From assembly GCF_016808335.1 (NCBI RefSeq), contig NC_053150.1, positions 31,513,238 to 31,577,237 of the forward strand: a stretch of 64,000 nucleotides of DNA. The letters are read 5' to 3'. Made by a program: the position numbers and the translations under genes. This DNA comes from Panicum virgatum. Taxonomy: Eukaryota; Streptophyta; Magnoliopsida; Poales; Poaceae. A model generated the notes under the pieces. It ran no database searches, was not told the DNA's origin, and worked only from the letters and a program-made list of their open reading frames with translations. Shown one piece after another: positions 11,531-23,949 of this stretch; within the stretch, counting starts at the first letter, position 1, and the number at the start of each line of letters is the position of its first letter.

Positions 11531-12448
11531 CCTCACTAGCCCAGCTCGAGTAAGTTTGGGATATTTCTAGAATATTCACATCTTGGTTAACTCGACAGAG
11601 TTCAATCCTAATAGTCCTATTCTAGAAATCAATCTAGTCCGTGTATAAGACATACTACTTGATCTGGTCGAGTAGTCTGGGATATTTTTACGCTATCTAG
11701 CTGACCAAACGAGGTCTATCCTAACTGGTCAAACTACTAAAATCCATCAAGGAGCAAAGATGAGTTCTTGATACTCTAAAATAAGTTGACACAAGTTTCC
11801 CGCTTGCTCAATTTTCTATGGGAATCTTCGTTGCAGAATTTTTTTGCCTCGAGTACTTGACGGGGTGCTACTCGCTTGCTTGAGACACAAAAAGAAGTTC
11901 TGATTTCCTTTAGCACTCTGAGTAGTTGTCGAGAGCTGCATGTCTTCTTATCTATCAAGAAACTTCTTATACCTCCTAAAAACTCGATAAGAGTTCTTCC
12001 CTGATGGGACAACAAAGTCCATATTAGCTTCGTGCTAATAAAACACTTCCTTCAAAAAGAAAACCCGTACTAAGCCATGGCTTTTTACACCTTTATAGTG
12101 CTATTCCCACTTGGTTAATCCTGAGGGATTCAATCCTAACCGGTCAGCACTATGGTTTCAAATCGGAACCATACAAACTCGATCTTATTCGAGAACGCTT
12201 TGCCTCTCAAGGCACCAATAGATGCAATTCCTTGTATCTACTACTATGACTGAGTGGGCACGATACTGCCTACACTCAGGATCTTCGAGTACAACTATTC
12301 GATACACCAAAGGATTCCACAATCCAAATACAAGTACTTAACATTACGCAAATATCTAGTATTTGTTCAAAAGTACTTCTGGCCCACATGCCAACTCAAT
12401 TACAATAAAAGTTCAAGGAGACTCAGCCTTGTTCAGGGACTCTACAAT

Positions 12449-15330
12449 CTAGTCAGCCACCCTGGAAGTCTCCGCCAAATACTGACGGAATTGATCATCC
12501 GTACAGTCAGCCCGGGCTCCTTGCCCAAGCGCGTCCAGGCGAGTAGATGGCCAGTAAGTCTTCACCAGCCCGAGTAGATAGCCCACATACTGTCGGGTGA
12601 TGGTGGAGACATACCTCTCGAAGGCCCCTGGGACTTTGCGAAGTCTCCCCGCCAGCGTGAGCGGTTCATCTCCGTCCCATTCTGGGATGTCCGTGGCTTC
12701 GGCTACCTCCAGGGCGGCATCCCTGACTTCCCTCAAGCCTACGAGTTCTCGATGCATCGAGTCTCGTGACTCCGACAGGGTCTGGAGCTGTTGCAGAGTC
12801 GATGCCGCCTCCCGATCAGAGTCCTCCTTGATCTTCTTAAACTTCTCTATCTCATCTGTGTTTTGGTACATAAGTATCTTTAGATCCAGTACCAAGCTTT
12901 CCTGAATCTCTAAAGATTTGGCACAAGCTGTGTACTCGATTAAAAAAACTTATAAATACCAAGCAGATCTACTAGTCGAATGCATATCAAATGCTAAAGA
13001 CTAACCTTTCTTTGACTGGGAGAGCTTCTTCAGTTTTCCCTCGAGAGCAGTTTTCTCAGACGAGGGCGTCTTAACCCTCTCCTTGAGAGCATTTAGCTCT
13101 GTCTCATCCGAGGACTGGACACCCTTCCGTCCCAGTGCCTCCTGTAAAAAAAAGATCAGTACACTACTCGATCTACTCTAAAAGTACTCGAAACATTCGG
13201 CTACTTACCTCCAGTAGCTTGATAGCAAGTTCTACCTTCTCTCGCAGCAAGTTACTTCCCGATGTGATCTAGGAAGTACTCGCACGCACTTTAGATACAG
13301 CCCGTTTGGGCACATCCTCTGTCCTCTTTATAGTATTCCCTGTGACTTGGGAATATAAAGGAGGAACATGCTACTTAATCACATTGAGAGCAAATAAAAG
13401 GAAACTTTTCCTACGAGGTACTAAAAGCTTACCTGTAGGGGTCTCCGCAGGCTGTTTATCATTGCCTCCCTCAGGAAGCTTCTCGCCTCTTCCTTCCTTT
13501 GGAAGCTTATCGCTTCCATCACCCTCCGGGATTTCCTCATTGCCCCTTTCCAAGTTGGGCAACGGAGAATCCCGAAGCATGGAGTCGACCATGGCTTCTG
13601 CATCGTAAGCACTCATCTCAGGAGTGCTCAGGGGCTTCGCCACCCCCGACTGGGAAGCAGAGTTGTTCTCAGTTTCCACGTCCCCCTCCAGGACCGTATC
13701 TCTGCAAGGACAAAGTAGTTAAAAACTATTAGACTCAAAAAACAGATCCTATGGCTACAAGTTCTAAGGAACTTACGCAGGAGCTCTTATTAGGGTAAAA
13801 CCCTTGATGCCAAATTTGCGGGCAGGCTTTGTGATCATGGCCAGGTTACCCGCATCCATAGTTTTATTTACATTGGAACTACTCACTGAAGGAGTAGCCC
13901 CAATCCCACTCGATGGGTCCACTATGGTAGAGGGGACAGTTTGTCCCACCACAATATCATCCCCAGATGATACAATCTATGGCATTTTAGCCGCAGAGCT
14001 TGAAAAGCAAAATACAAATCAGCAAATCGAAGGCAGAAGTACTCGATTCTAAAAACACCCAGCTACTTACCTATCGCTAGTAGTCTGGGAGGAGCTACGA
14101 CGCTTCCTCGCCGCAGATCGAGTACCTCTAGGATGCCCGGTTTGGGTATCGGCACTCGGAGTAGGGCTGAGATCCCTATCACTCCTCCCTCCAGTTTCTT
14201 CTTCATCTGCGCAATCAAAATTATCCATAAGTATTGTTTGTATGAAATCTCATATGGACATACTTAGATTTGATTAACAGATTGAGGAAATTGGAAGAAC
14301 AAAAGGGCGAATAAATGCCTGGTAGCGAAGGACTACTCTTAAAGTGATCCACGTCCTCCTACAAAAAGCAAATCCTATCAGATTTACACTATGGTAAAGT
14401 ACTTGATTTCTACGTATCGACTACTCTTATCAAGTACCTGCTTCGGCGGATTTGCAGCAGAAAAGGTATTAGGAACAATCAGAACTTTCTTTACGTTCCT
14501 CAGCAGTCGTTGCATTTGACTAAAAGCTACATCATCCGAGATCTCTTCCTTCGAGTATCTTGATGGATCAGCTGTTCCTTGATACTGGAATCCAAGCGAT
14601 CCTCGAGCCTGTAATGGCTGGATCCTCTACTTCATCCAGTCGAAAACAACAGCTTCTCCAGTCAACATATTTTGCCTCAAATCAGCAATTCGTTCGAGTA
14701 AGTTCAGAAACCTGACTCTCGTTGACTGGTTTTTTATTCCATTCGGGCCATTGGATTGGAGGGTCAGGAGTAATAGGTGAAAAGCATCCTGACTGGTTCT
14801 TGACATAGAACCACTTGGATTTCCATTCGATCACCTTATTACTAAGACTATATGAGTATACTCTCTATGTTTCCCTTGCCTAAGTTGGATATCCGCACCT
14901 CCTACTACATCTAAGATGAAGGAGTCGGGTTGAGGCTTCAAATGGAAAAAGAATCGGAAAAGCTCAAAATGGGGCTCGATGCCCAGGAACGCTTCACACA
15001 AATGCACGAAGATAGAAATATGAACAAAGGAATTGGGGGTCAGATGATGCAGCTGGATCCTGTAGCAGTGCAGGAGTCCAAAAAAGAAAGAAGAACAAGG
15101 AAACCCCAATCCCCGTTCCAAGAATGAGGTGAAAGCAACAACTTCCCCCGTATTTTCATACGGATGATCCTTCCCCAAGGCAGGAAGCCATTGGATAGCA
15201 GATCTGGGAGACAAAAGGCCTTGCTTTACCAAAGACTCTAAGTCAGATTGGGAACACTTATGTTCCAGCCTTCCTCTTGAGTCGGCTCTGCATCCACACC
15301 TTTCCCCTTCACTGCCTTCTTGGGTGCCAT
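12449..15330 (-). pseudogene. Antisense gene remnant, putative gypsy-type transposon domain (PF04195-like)
   Basis: The gene runs opposite to the element. A start (MAPKKAVKGKG) at 15330 is followed, after a one-base frameshift, by the family block LLHCYRIQLHHLTPNS and FVHLCEAFLGIEPHFELFR, which matches the putative gypsy-type transposon domain of grass repeats. Downstream stretches at 13371-13679 (acidic, Gly/Glu-rich) and 12449-12895 (coiled coil, then WDGDEPLTLAGRLRKVPGAFER) fit later exons of this family, which is normally spliced. No acceptable uninterrupted model was found, so it is probably dead. The family's function is unknown. Confidence 0.7.
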
Positions 15331-17036
15331 CCGAAAATCCACGGGTCGCTTCACGCGCATACAATTGCAGAAACCCTAGGATGAGGATGGGCAGTGCAAG
15401 AGAAGCAAGAACTCTAGATCTGAGGGCTCGAGAGTGAAAACAAATGGCGGCCGGTGGGGTAAAACCTAAGTTACCATTTCGTTTTATAATAGCGGTGGCA
15501 GCATGGTAAAAACCTTTAGTAAGCCAACAATCAGTTGCAAATCGCGGAAACAACGGGATTTTAAAGAGACATTCCTTTTTCTGAGATTATATTCTAGAAA
15601 AAGAAAACACTCACATCCCTAGTCGACTACTCGACTATTCTTTCCTTACCTGGGATTACATTCCAGAACAAGGGTAAGTACTGGACACAGTACAACTACT
15701 CGACATTACAACTCGAATACTTTTTATTACATAACTTTACAAATGACTCGGGTCTGCACGCACATTTCTTGGCTTCCTGGGAAACCTGCTGCAGCTGGAT
15801 CGGCCCGAGGTCGTGACAAAGTACAAACTTGTTATTCCCATCAAGGGAATAACGATACATGTATCCTGGGAGAAAAGTTTCAACAGTATGGAGGCAGATT
15901 ACAGTAATCACCTCGCAAGTCCTCTTGTAGCATTTTCTGGAGAAACTTCTCCTTCTCCCAAGATACGTTGTGGCAAGATCAAGCTTCCTACCAGAGATGT
16001 CAGTTCTTGGGTGGTCTCAACCTGGGAACTCCAAGAGTATGACACAATTAGACTCAACCAGTCCACAAAGAACTTGCCTCATTGGAAGATGCAAGAACAT
16101 GATGTTCAGAATGGATCCAATGAGAGCAAGGGAGTGGTAGGATGAGGTAGCAGGGGCTTCTCTTGTCACTCGCAAGTTCTCTTCTAGCATCTCTCGCTGG
16201 AAAGGACTACACAAACTTGAGGAGGACGAGGGTAAGAACACCAAGAAAAAGCCATGGTTGCTACACTTTGATGCTTCTGGCAAAAGCCTCTCCCCTGCCT
16301 TTTATAGCCACAAGGGGGCTTACTGAGGAGACCCCATGAATCAACAGTGCACGTTTCACGGACACATTAATGGCAGCATTTACGGACGCAGTCAAAGATG
16401 CAGTAACGCAGATTTTCCAAATAGTAACGTCTCACGTGAGCACTGAATAAAGAGCTGTACATCCTGGGTTTTATTCCTGAAGTTATTTCGGGTGCAATCA
16501 GTATGACGGATCCAATTGTATCATTTTTCTGGGGATTTTACCCCGAAAAAGAGGTCTTTTCGGATTTCGGATCTGATGAATCCTGCAAATAATTTGAAGG
16601 ATAAAATCTAATGCCACGTCTTAAATCCTTAATTCCAAATCTACGCTCGTTGGCTACTCGCAGCAAAAAGAATTTTGATTTAAGACTTGGGGGCTGCGGG
16701 ATCTAGGCATCAAAGATTTATTTTTTAAAAATTTTTTGGAAAATAAAAAAGTAAAAAGACTGAAGTGACCCTCAGCCTGATTCTGCGATTCAACCTAAGG
16801 CTCGGGGGCTACTCCATATGGAGCGCTAGTACTTCGTGCACCATATATGAACAAGATTTCGGGGCTTGAGCACCTCACAGCCTCGGATCAAACGGAAGTA
16901 CTTGGAGGACTACTCGACGTATCTAAAGGAAGGCCCAGAAACAACCAGAAGGTTGTTTTAACTACTTGAAGTACTCGAAGACGCCCAGCCAAGTACTCGA
17001 CGCCTGCAGGACTCGGCTACGAAGAGCTCGGGGGCT

Positions 17037-17449
17037 TGTCAGACCCGGGGCAGCGGGACTGCTTATAGGCATAGAATGTTCTAGAGTAAGGGATAGTTCA
17101 CGGATGTACCTTACCTCTTTTGTAACTACTCGAATAGGCGTAGAACTAGCTGCAGTACAAAGGAAACTATCCGATTGAGTTGTAGTAGGACTCCAACTGT
17201 ACTCGGCTAGGACTTTTCATATAACCCTGTCCCCCCGGATATATAAGGGCGGACAGGGACCCCCTCGAAACGATCAACACCTAAGGCAATACAAACCACA
17301 TAGGACGTAGGGTATTACGCAAACTCGCGGCCCGAACCTGTCTAAATCTTTGTGTTCTTTGTACCATCGAGTTCTAGAGTAGTCGATCCCTACATACAAA
17401 CCCTACTGCTAAGAGTCTCCCTGAGCAGGCTTGGTGGTAAACACCGATA
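17037..17449 (+). repeat. 3' LTR of the LARD-like element
   Basis: Same length as the 5' LTR and about 94 percent identical by eye. It is preceded by GAAGAGCTCGGGGGCT, the polypurine tract. It ends AACACCGATA. The base pairs that follow (GTGCC) do not repeat the five before the 5' LTR (GTGTT), and the interrupted gypsy LTR does not resume. Confidence 0.9.
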
Positions 17450-17638
17450 GTGCCGGCCCTCAGGAAGGGGCAGTGGCGGGTGGCGGCGAGCAACTGCCCT
17501 CAGGAAGGTGAGGTGAGGGAGAATGGTAGTAGTGGATAACAGGTGGCCCCCCCGCAAAAAGAGGGTTAACGGAATAAGAGCCGGTTCATCCTCATCCCCC
17601 CAACCAAATAAAAAATGGAGCGACTCTGTCCCTCGAAC

Positions 17639-17795
17639 CAGGGGCAGAGCCAGACGCAGGAGCTACCGATGTTAGCCTCATTAGAGATCGGTGTCATTGC
17701 TGTGAATGAACAGTGTTGAATAGTGTTTTTCACTAGTTTTGAGGAAAATCGCTGATGTCAGCTGACATCGACGCTAACATGTAGCTCCGCCCCTG
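17639..17795. mobile_element. 157 bp hAT-type MITE
   Basis: Flanked on both sides by the perfect 8 bp duplication CCTCGAAC. The left end starts CAGGGGCAGAGC and the right end, reversed, starts CAGGGGCGGAGC, with further inverted similarity inside (GATGTTAGC). Length, 8 bp duplication and CAGGGGCGGAG ends fit non-autonomous hAT elements. Confidence 0.88.
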
Positions 17796-17803
17796 CCTCG
17801 AAC

Positions 17804-19145
17804 CAAACACGGAGTATAGAGCCATTCGATCCCTCTAATTCAGAATAGAACTGTTGCATCCTACTTCGCTCTCTAACCAAGCACTACCTTATACTAGTTG
17901 GCAATCACTTTTCTTTCTTCTTAAATCTGAATGCTTATTAATCATGCATGAACCTGAATTAAATCCCTACTATGCAGGTAGTACCCTGGCAATTGGCAAC
18001 CGCACAGAAAAGAGGAGCACCACCTAAATTGCATGCGCCTCGCCAACCACAGCTCGATCTCCGAATAAATATAGATGGGCGCGTTCAGCTCAGCTCTCAT
18101 TGTGTCACGATTTAACGTTTAATTTGCGAGATGACGTTTTCAGTTCATCTTGGACGGCCAGTTTCAACCGGGGCTTTATGGAGGATTTAATAGCACTAAA
18201 TTATATATACCATATTATCAACTTTGCTAATACAACTTTGCTAATATGGTAAGGAGAGAGAATGAGAATGGGGCGGTCGCACTGGTCACGTATTTTTATC
18301 TTACCACAGATGCTTATTTGGAAGCAGCATTTCTTGTATGTACGTATTGCTGGTCCAAACTGAAGTTAACACCGTACCTACTTTAACTTGCATAATATTA
18401 TTATTCTTTATTCTAAAAAGATTTATCCTACATTCAAAATTGACTAAAATACACCCTTCCCATCATCACACGTGTAGAGTAGTTTGGTTTTGGCCAGTCT
18501 ATTTTTTTTCCAGTTGTATCACTAGTAATATAGAAATAATATGATAGGTCCTTAATTATATAATCGAAGCATTTCCTCGGCTGCCATATGCTCTGTGACT
18601 CTGTCCATCCAAGACATGTTCCACTTTGCGCATAGCCGGTACGTAGTATGCAACAACATGATCAGAACTCCCTATAATTACTGTCCCTGGCTAGTACTAC
18701 CATGCATGTGAGGATCACCGGTTGTAGACTTTTAATTCTTGGAGCAACTTGCTACATTATCCTAGAATCAGTAGAGGGGAAAAAAGCATGATGGAATGGA
18801 ATGGCCATACATAACATAAAGCGCGCACAAAATGCCCTCAAAATCACCATCCAATCATCAATCTATGGCATGGCCTATGGTGGAGAAGGGGAATCATATG
18901 CCACCCTTTGTAGACCACACCTCTGGTCCTGCACGGTTGAGCCATCCATTATGCGGCCCTCCCCTCTCTAGATCTCTTCCCGTTCCCAGCAAAAGCGCAG
19001 CGCATCTCCTCCGTTGATCCGTCCCGGCCAGGCCCATCTCCACCGTCCCCTCCCCGCCGATCACGTGGCCTCGCCGCGGACAAAACGCTTGCACGGGCCC
19101 CGAAGCCCCGCATCCAAATCACGCAGCACGCCACCACTGACACAG
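17804..19145. other. Intergenic DNA upstream of the 19.2 kb gene
   Basis: AT-rich to about 18830, then increasingly GC-rich. No supported coding region, RNA gene or complete transposon is seen. The last 200 bp probably include the core promoter and 5' leader of the next gene; no clear TATA box was found. Confidence 0.5.
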
Positions 19146-19167
19146 AAAGAGAGAGAGAGAGAGAGGG
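19146..19167 (+). repeat. GA microsatellite in 5' leader
   Basis: A run of GA dinucleotides lies about 16 bases before the start codon of the following gene. GA/CT tracts are common in plant 5' leaders and TATA-less promoters. Confidence 0.85.
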
Positions 19168-19182
19168 TGGGAGGCGGCGGCA

Positions 19183-19767
19183 ATGGCGACGCTGCCGCAG
19201 CGGTTCAAGCTGCTGGCGACGCGGTGCGCGGCGGGGGAGCCGAGCCCGTCCAGGAGCCCCGCGCCGGCCTACGCGGCCGGGGCCGCAAGCCCGGGGTACC
19301 GCCTGCGCCGCCGGGCCCGTGGAGGCGCGGGGACCAGCGCCAGCGCTAGGCGCCGCGGACGCCTGCGCCGCTTCCTCTGCCGCCGTGGCGGCGGGGGCGA
19401 GCCCCTGGCGGCCGCGCGGTGGGAGGATGAGGACGGCGACGTCAGGAGGCCGCTGTTCGGCGGGGTTCGGGCGGGCGGCGGAGGGGGCCGCACGCTGCGG
19501 GATCTGTTCGTGGCGTCCCCGGAGGCCGGGCGCCGCCGCGGGGGCTGCAGCTGCGACTGCGGCGGCGGCGAGGAGGACGAGGAAGATGGCGGCGGCGGCG
19601 GGAGCGCGGGCGCGGATCCTGGCGGCGGCGGCGCGTGGCGGGGGAGCCGCAGGTTCGGCTCCGGCGGGCTGCGGAGCCTGCTGCTGCGGCGGAGCTGGCG
19701 GCCGGTGCTGGTGGCCATCCCGGAGGCGGACGGCGGCAAGATGGAGCTCGGCGCCATCGAGGAATGA
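19183..19767 (+). CDS. Unknown conserved-looking single-exon protein, 194 aa
   Basis: The start codon sits after a GA-rich leader in good context (GGCAATGGCG). The protein is basic and Gly/Arg-rich, with uneven composition: an N-terminal MATLPQRFKLLATRC block, a middle GRTLRDLFVASPE block, a Cys/Gly/Glu low-complexity run, and a C-terminal block RFGSGGLRSLLLRRSWRPVL ending in VAIPEADGGKMELGAIEE. The ordered blocks separated by Gly-rich filler look like short conserved motifs in a plant-specific protein. No enzymatic motif, signal peptide or membrane segment is visible. GC content is very high, as in many grass single-exon genes. The opposite strand is also open for long stretches, but only because of GC bias. 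I do not recognise the function. Confidence 0.75.
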   Translation: MATLPQRFKLLATRCAAGEPSPSRSPAPAYAAGAASPGYRLRRRARGGAGTSASARRRGRLRRFLCRRGGGGEPLAAARWEDEDGDVRRPLFGGVRAGGGGGRTLRDLFVASPEAGRRRGGCSCDCGGGEEDEEDGGGGGSAGADPGGGGAWRGSRRFGSGGLRSLLLRRSWRPVLVAIPEADGGKMELGAIEE

Positions 19768-20498
19768 ATGGGGGAACCGTACTGAACGAACGACTGGAGG
19801 CTGGGAACGGATGGGGGGATCGGATTCTCGCGTCGTCGTCTTCCTCCCGCATCTATCTCTTCTTGATTTTCTGTGCTCCTCTCCTGACTTGTGGTTCTTG
19901 GCTTCACCTTCCTGTTGGCGACTGTCGCTGTGAATATGATGCGATTGAAACGCCGAATTACCTGCCATGGCACGGGTAGCACCCCATTACTGTGATCTGC
20001 TCTGAAGAGGGAATGGCTCAATTCAGTTGCAATGTTGTGCAACTGCTGAATAATCAATCAATCGTCTGCCCCGGATCATGTCCCGTCAGGTTGCAGGAGC
20101 TTGCGCACTCGTACAGGCAGGCTCCTGCAAGACTAGTCTCACAGCCAAGTTCACCCATCAATGCCCTGCTTGCTGCGAAGCGCAGACGAACTGGATGTCG
20201 GACTCGGAGAATTATTGGCAGGTACGGAGTGGTACTCCTATATCCGGGCGAGGAACGGTGGGCGCGGGATACGATGTTGATGTCGATGCCGACCGCCAGC
20301 CTTTGTACCGTACCTTTTGACTCGCTTGCGCTGGCGCGATCACGTTGGCACGGCTCGGTAAGGTTGTGGTGGCAGTGTGACCGGCTCCGTTTTTGCATGG
20401 TGTTGTGTTACTACATACTACTCCATTCCTCGGTCCTTGCTCGTGGCCGTATCTGCCTCACCTCGTCCCCCGCCTCCCCCATCTGCGGCGCCGGAAGC
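19768..20498 (+). other. 3' flank of the 19.2 kb gene
   Basis: Probably holds the 3' untranslated region of the preceding gene in its first few hundred bases. It reads as ordinary low-copy DNA up to the exact left edge of duplication copy A. No other feature is supported. Confidence 0.4.
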
Positions 20499-23250
20499 CT
20501 AGCCCTTGGAAGAGGTTGCGGTCCCGGCAGCGGCGTCCTTGCTGGGGTTGTCCCTTGGCTGGAGTTGGGGGAGCGCGTCAACACCGTGGCGTCGGGTCGC
20601 GGCCCTTTCCCAGCACCAGTTCGGCCGCGCACCCCCAGCACTTCCCTACCGGGTGCCCGCGCAACCGCGCTTCGCGGCAGCGGCATGCCTGCTGGCTCCC
20701 ATCCGGGGGTGGCTCGGCCATGGTGCCGGCGCGACGGCGGGATTGGGAGGTAGCAATGGCATCTGCAGCCCGCTGGTGGAGAGTCAGCCTCGGACGCTGC
20801 CTGGCTGCCGGCAAGTGCTCCTGATGGGCGCAGGCGTGTGGAGGTGGCTTCGAAGAGTGCAGGGAGAAATCCCAGTCCAGCCACATGATAGCCGGCAATG
20901 ACTATGTTTCTTGCGTCGATTTTCCTTTTGAAGGCATTGCCAATACGCTATCTACATAAATTTTGATGAATCTTCAGGTGAAAACCCAATTCTAATTTGA
21001 TAGATGAGGCGGCGATGACGTCTTTGATGTTATTTTCTTCTTGAGGCATTGTCTTGGAGATCCTTGTATCTGATTTAATTACCTCGGCAACATCTGATGG
21101 TTCGAACATTAAATTTCTAAGCAGACGAGTGATATTATCGGTGGCGGATCTAACGGTCGGGGCTAAAGCACCCCTACCGCCGGAGAACCCCTAAAATCCC
21201 CCTTAACCCCCCCTAAAATTTTCTGCCATGGGAGAGAGGATAGGAGAGTTTGAGCGGCTGAGCCTCGACGTGTCTGGAGGTCCAAAACGAAGCCCGTCCG
21301 GCGGCCGGAGCAACTAGGCTGTTCGGCTGGCCACTTGAGCCCAACTTTCTTTCACGGCCCAAACAACAGCCGAGCGGGCCGACCGAGCCAGCCTTCGCCC
21401 TCCCCCCCCGCGGGCCTCTCCTCTCTCGGTCTCGGCCTCTGTCGTCTCTCCGACTCTCTCTCTCCCCCTCTCCTCCCGTGTCCCGCTCCCGGCGGCCAGC
21501 GGCTGCTCGACCGGTGAATCGCCTCGGGGCTCGGCTGCTCGGTGGCCGCTCGGCCTCAGCGGGGCGGGGGTGGCCGCAGTACTGGGCGGCCGGATGGGGC
21601 CGCGGCCCGTGGGAGAGAGGATAGGAGGGTTTGAGCGGCTGAGCCTCGACGCATCTGGAGCAGGCCCGTTGATGAGGGTGTGCGAGGTGGATGCTCGCAG
21701 AGGGCCCCCAAATAGGTGGGCTCCCAAGGCCAGATATAGGTATAGGTCTGTATGTCCGTCCCTAACTCTCAACACGTCCGTCCGTTAGGTACTCACGTAT
21801 TTTGAAGATCAGTCGTCCAACTGATTGGTGCTTTGGTAAAAATTGGTTGACAGTAAGTCAATTATAAAATACTCGAACCAAGGTGTAAGTAATCACTTAT
21901 CGTTGCTCCTTTTCAAAAACTAAAAATTGAAACATCTAGATGTAGGTTTAATTAGTAGTTAGATTAATCAATAAAGGCTTAAATTTTTTATTTGTTCTAT
22001 AATCTGATAATTATACGAGCCATAGTGACTTAATTAGTAGTTAGATTAATCCGAAAGCTTTTAGGAGCGCGTGGAGGCGTCGTCCGCCCCTAAAAATCAA
22101 TTTATAGGGGGCGGGTGACACCATCACCCACCTCTAAAAACAAGCCCTATTTTCAAGAGCAGGTAATGGCGCCGCCCGCCCTAAAAATACTTTTGTAGGG
22201 TGGGTCAGGTGCTACAGTAACCCCGCTCCCTTTATAGGAGTGGGTTACATTTTGATTGCCTATAGAAAAAATAGGATATTCCTGCAAATTATTTTTGCAG
22301 TAGTGAAAATTGTTCTAAAATGTACATGAAGAGACAAAAAAATATAAGCACTCGCTCAATATTAATTAGTAGTATTAGACCAAATATTTTAAAAAAAATT
22401 AGAGCCCAATTTGCATTTCGCACCTGGGCCCAAATTCCTGGAGACGGCCCAGGTCTGGAAGCGCTTTTTTCATTTTTATATTTTAAAAAAAACAAAATTT
22501 CAAAAATATATGCCGAATAGGGAAATTTTCAAAAATGGGTGTCTGTCGCCCCCCTAATGGGCGACAGGGTGCCTGTCGCCCATCCAGTGGACGACAGGAC
22601 CTAAATGTAAAAAAAATTTACATTTAGGTCTTGGCGCCCAGGGCGCATTAAACAGTGAACTTGTAAAATCGATATAAAATCATAGAAAAATAAAAAAATA
22701 CAAAATCAACTGTTCTGAATTCTATGAAACAAGATCTACAACTTTTGTTACATAAAGTTGTTCATTTGATCAATGTATCTTGCTCTATTTTAAATACCAG
22801 TTTAATACACTTTTATTTAAATCTCAAGATCCATCCTTTGGATGCATGTCATCTTTGGCCAGAGTGTTGCATATGGTGAGCATAGTCTTGTACAAAATTG
22901 GTAGGCCCAGAAAACATTTCTAGAATAAGTTTTTAAATTAGATCTTGCAATATGTCTAGTTTAAATGGGTTATTTATCCATACTGCTATACTGAGTATTA
23001 GAAGCCATAACTTTTACAGTACCATTATTTTATTTCCTAAGAGTTATAAAAAAGTTTGGTAAATTTTAGATTAGCATAACTAGACCAAATGAATTATTTC
23101 AGATGTTTCTAGGTACAAGAACTATTTTTCTTGATTTAGATACATTGATCAAATGAAAAACTTTATGTAATAAAAGTTGTAGATATTATTTCATAGAATC
23201 CAGAACAGTTGAGTTTATATTTTTACGATTTTATATCAATTTTACAAGTT
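20499..23250 (+). repeat. Duplication copy A (2752 bp)
   Basis: Direct copy of 34901-37654. By eye the two differ by two substitutions (near 20713 and 21535) and a two-base C-run indel near 21404. The left edge starts CTAGCCCTTGG and continues naturally into upstream DNA; the right edge ACAAGTT abuts the left end of the CACTA element exactly. Contents: about 640 bp of GC-rich low-copy DNA, then the first 2.1 kb of a hAT-type element, cut short by the CACTA. Confidence 0.95.
21139..23250. mobile_element. Truncated hAT-type element (copy A)
   Basis: Begins CGGTGGCGGATC after GATATTAT, exactly as the complete copy at 35541. It is cut inside the right arm of its inner fold-back by the CACTA, so the right terminal repeat and second target duplication are missing here. 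Confidence 0.85.
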
Positions 23251-23490
23251 CACTACAAAAACGTTGATTTGTCCCGGTTGGGAAACCGCTGTTGTCCCGG
23301 TTTCCCAACCGGGAACGCCTGTCCGGGACAAAAGGGGGTGCCCTTTTGTCCCGGTTGTGGCAACCGGGACAAAAGAGGACCTTTTGTCCCGGTTGGTAAC
23401 ACCAACCGGGACAAAAGGTGCAGCCAGCGCCCACGTGGCTGGCGCACCCTTTTGTCCCGGTTGGTGTTACCAACCGGGACAAAAGGTCTC
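23251..23490. repeat. Left CACTA terminus and subterminal hairpins
   Basis: After the terminal CACTACAAAAA come several TTTTGTCCCGG units in alternating orientation, each able to pair with its neighbour. In En/Spm elements such subterminal repeats are the binding sites of the TNPA-type protein. Confidence 0.9.
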
Positions 23491-23949
23491 TTTTTTTTTT
23501 CATGTTTTTCTTTTCTCGATTCTTTTTCTATTTCAATTATACTTTTGCATTTCAATTAAACTTATGTATTGGAATTCAGTGTGTATGATCTCCACTAATA
23601 TATACATATATATATAGTTACTTATATAATATTTGTCCTAGATAGTTTTCATATATAAATTAATTCACTTATATATATATGTATACACATATCTATACAT
23701 GTGAATTCCTTTACATATGAAAATGTCTAGGACCAATATTATATAAATATATATATATACACATATATATTATTGGAGTGCTTATATATATAATACATAC
23801 ATACTCCATCATATTTGCATAGGTATATTCGTTCTTAATTACATAGTAGAATTTGCCTTTTGGAAATTTAATACATACATACATACTCATAAATAGAAAT
23901 TTAATACATAGACACACATATATATTTACATAGTTATATTCGTTCTTAA

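Larger units (their letters stand above)
8057..17449 (+). mobile_element. Large retrotransposon derivative (LARD-like), 9.4 kb
   Basis: Two 413 bp LTRs starting TGTCAGACCCGGGG flank an 8.6 kb interior with no recognisable protease, RT, RNase H or integrase. A GC-rich primer-site candidate follows the 5' LTR, and a polypurine tract (CTCGGGGGCT) precedes the 3' LTR. The LTRs differ at about 24 of 413 sites by eye, suggesting insertion a few million years ago at usual grass rates. The interior holds a gag-like remnant on the plus strand, a tandem array, and an antisense gene remnant. It must have relied on proteins from an autonomous relative. Confidence 0.85.

Noticed and set aside
19269..20057. 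Minus-strand ORF of 262 codons opposite the 19.2 kb gene
   Set aside because: Mirror of a GC3-rich exon; composition is Pro/Arg/Ser filler with no motif.
20411..20901. ORFs on both strands, repeated at 34834-35303
   Set aside because: Identical only because of the duplication; Gly/Pro/Arg-rich without a recognisable domain, and no strand stands out.
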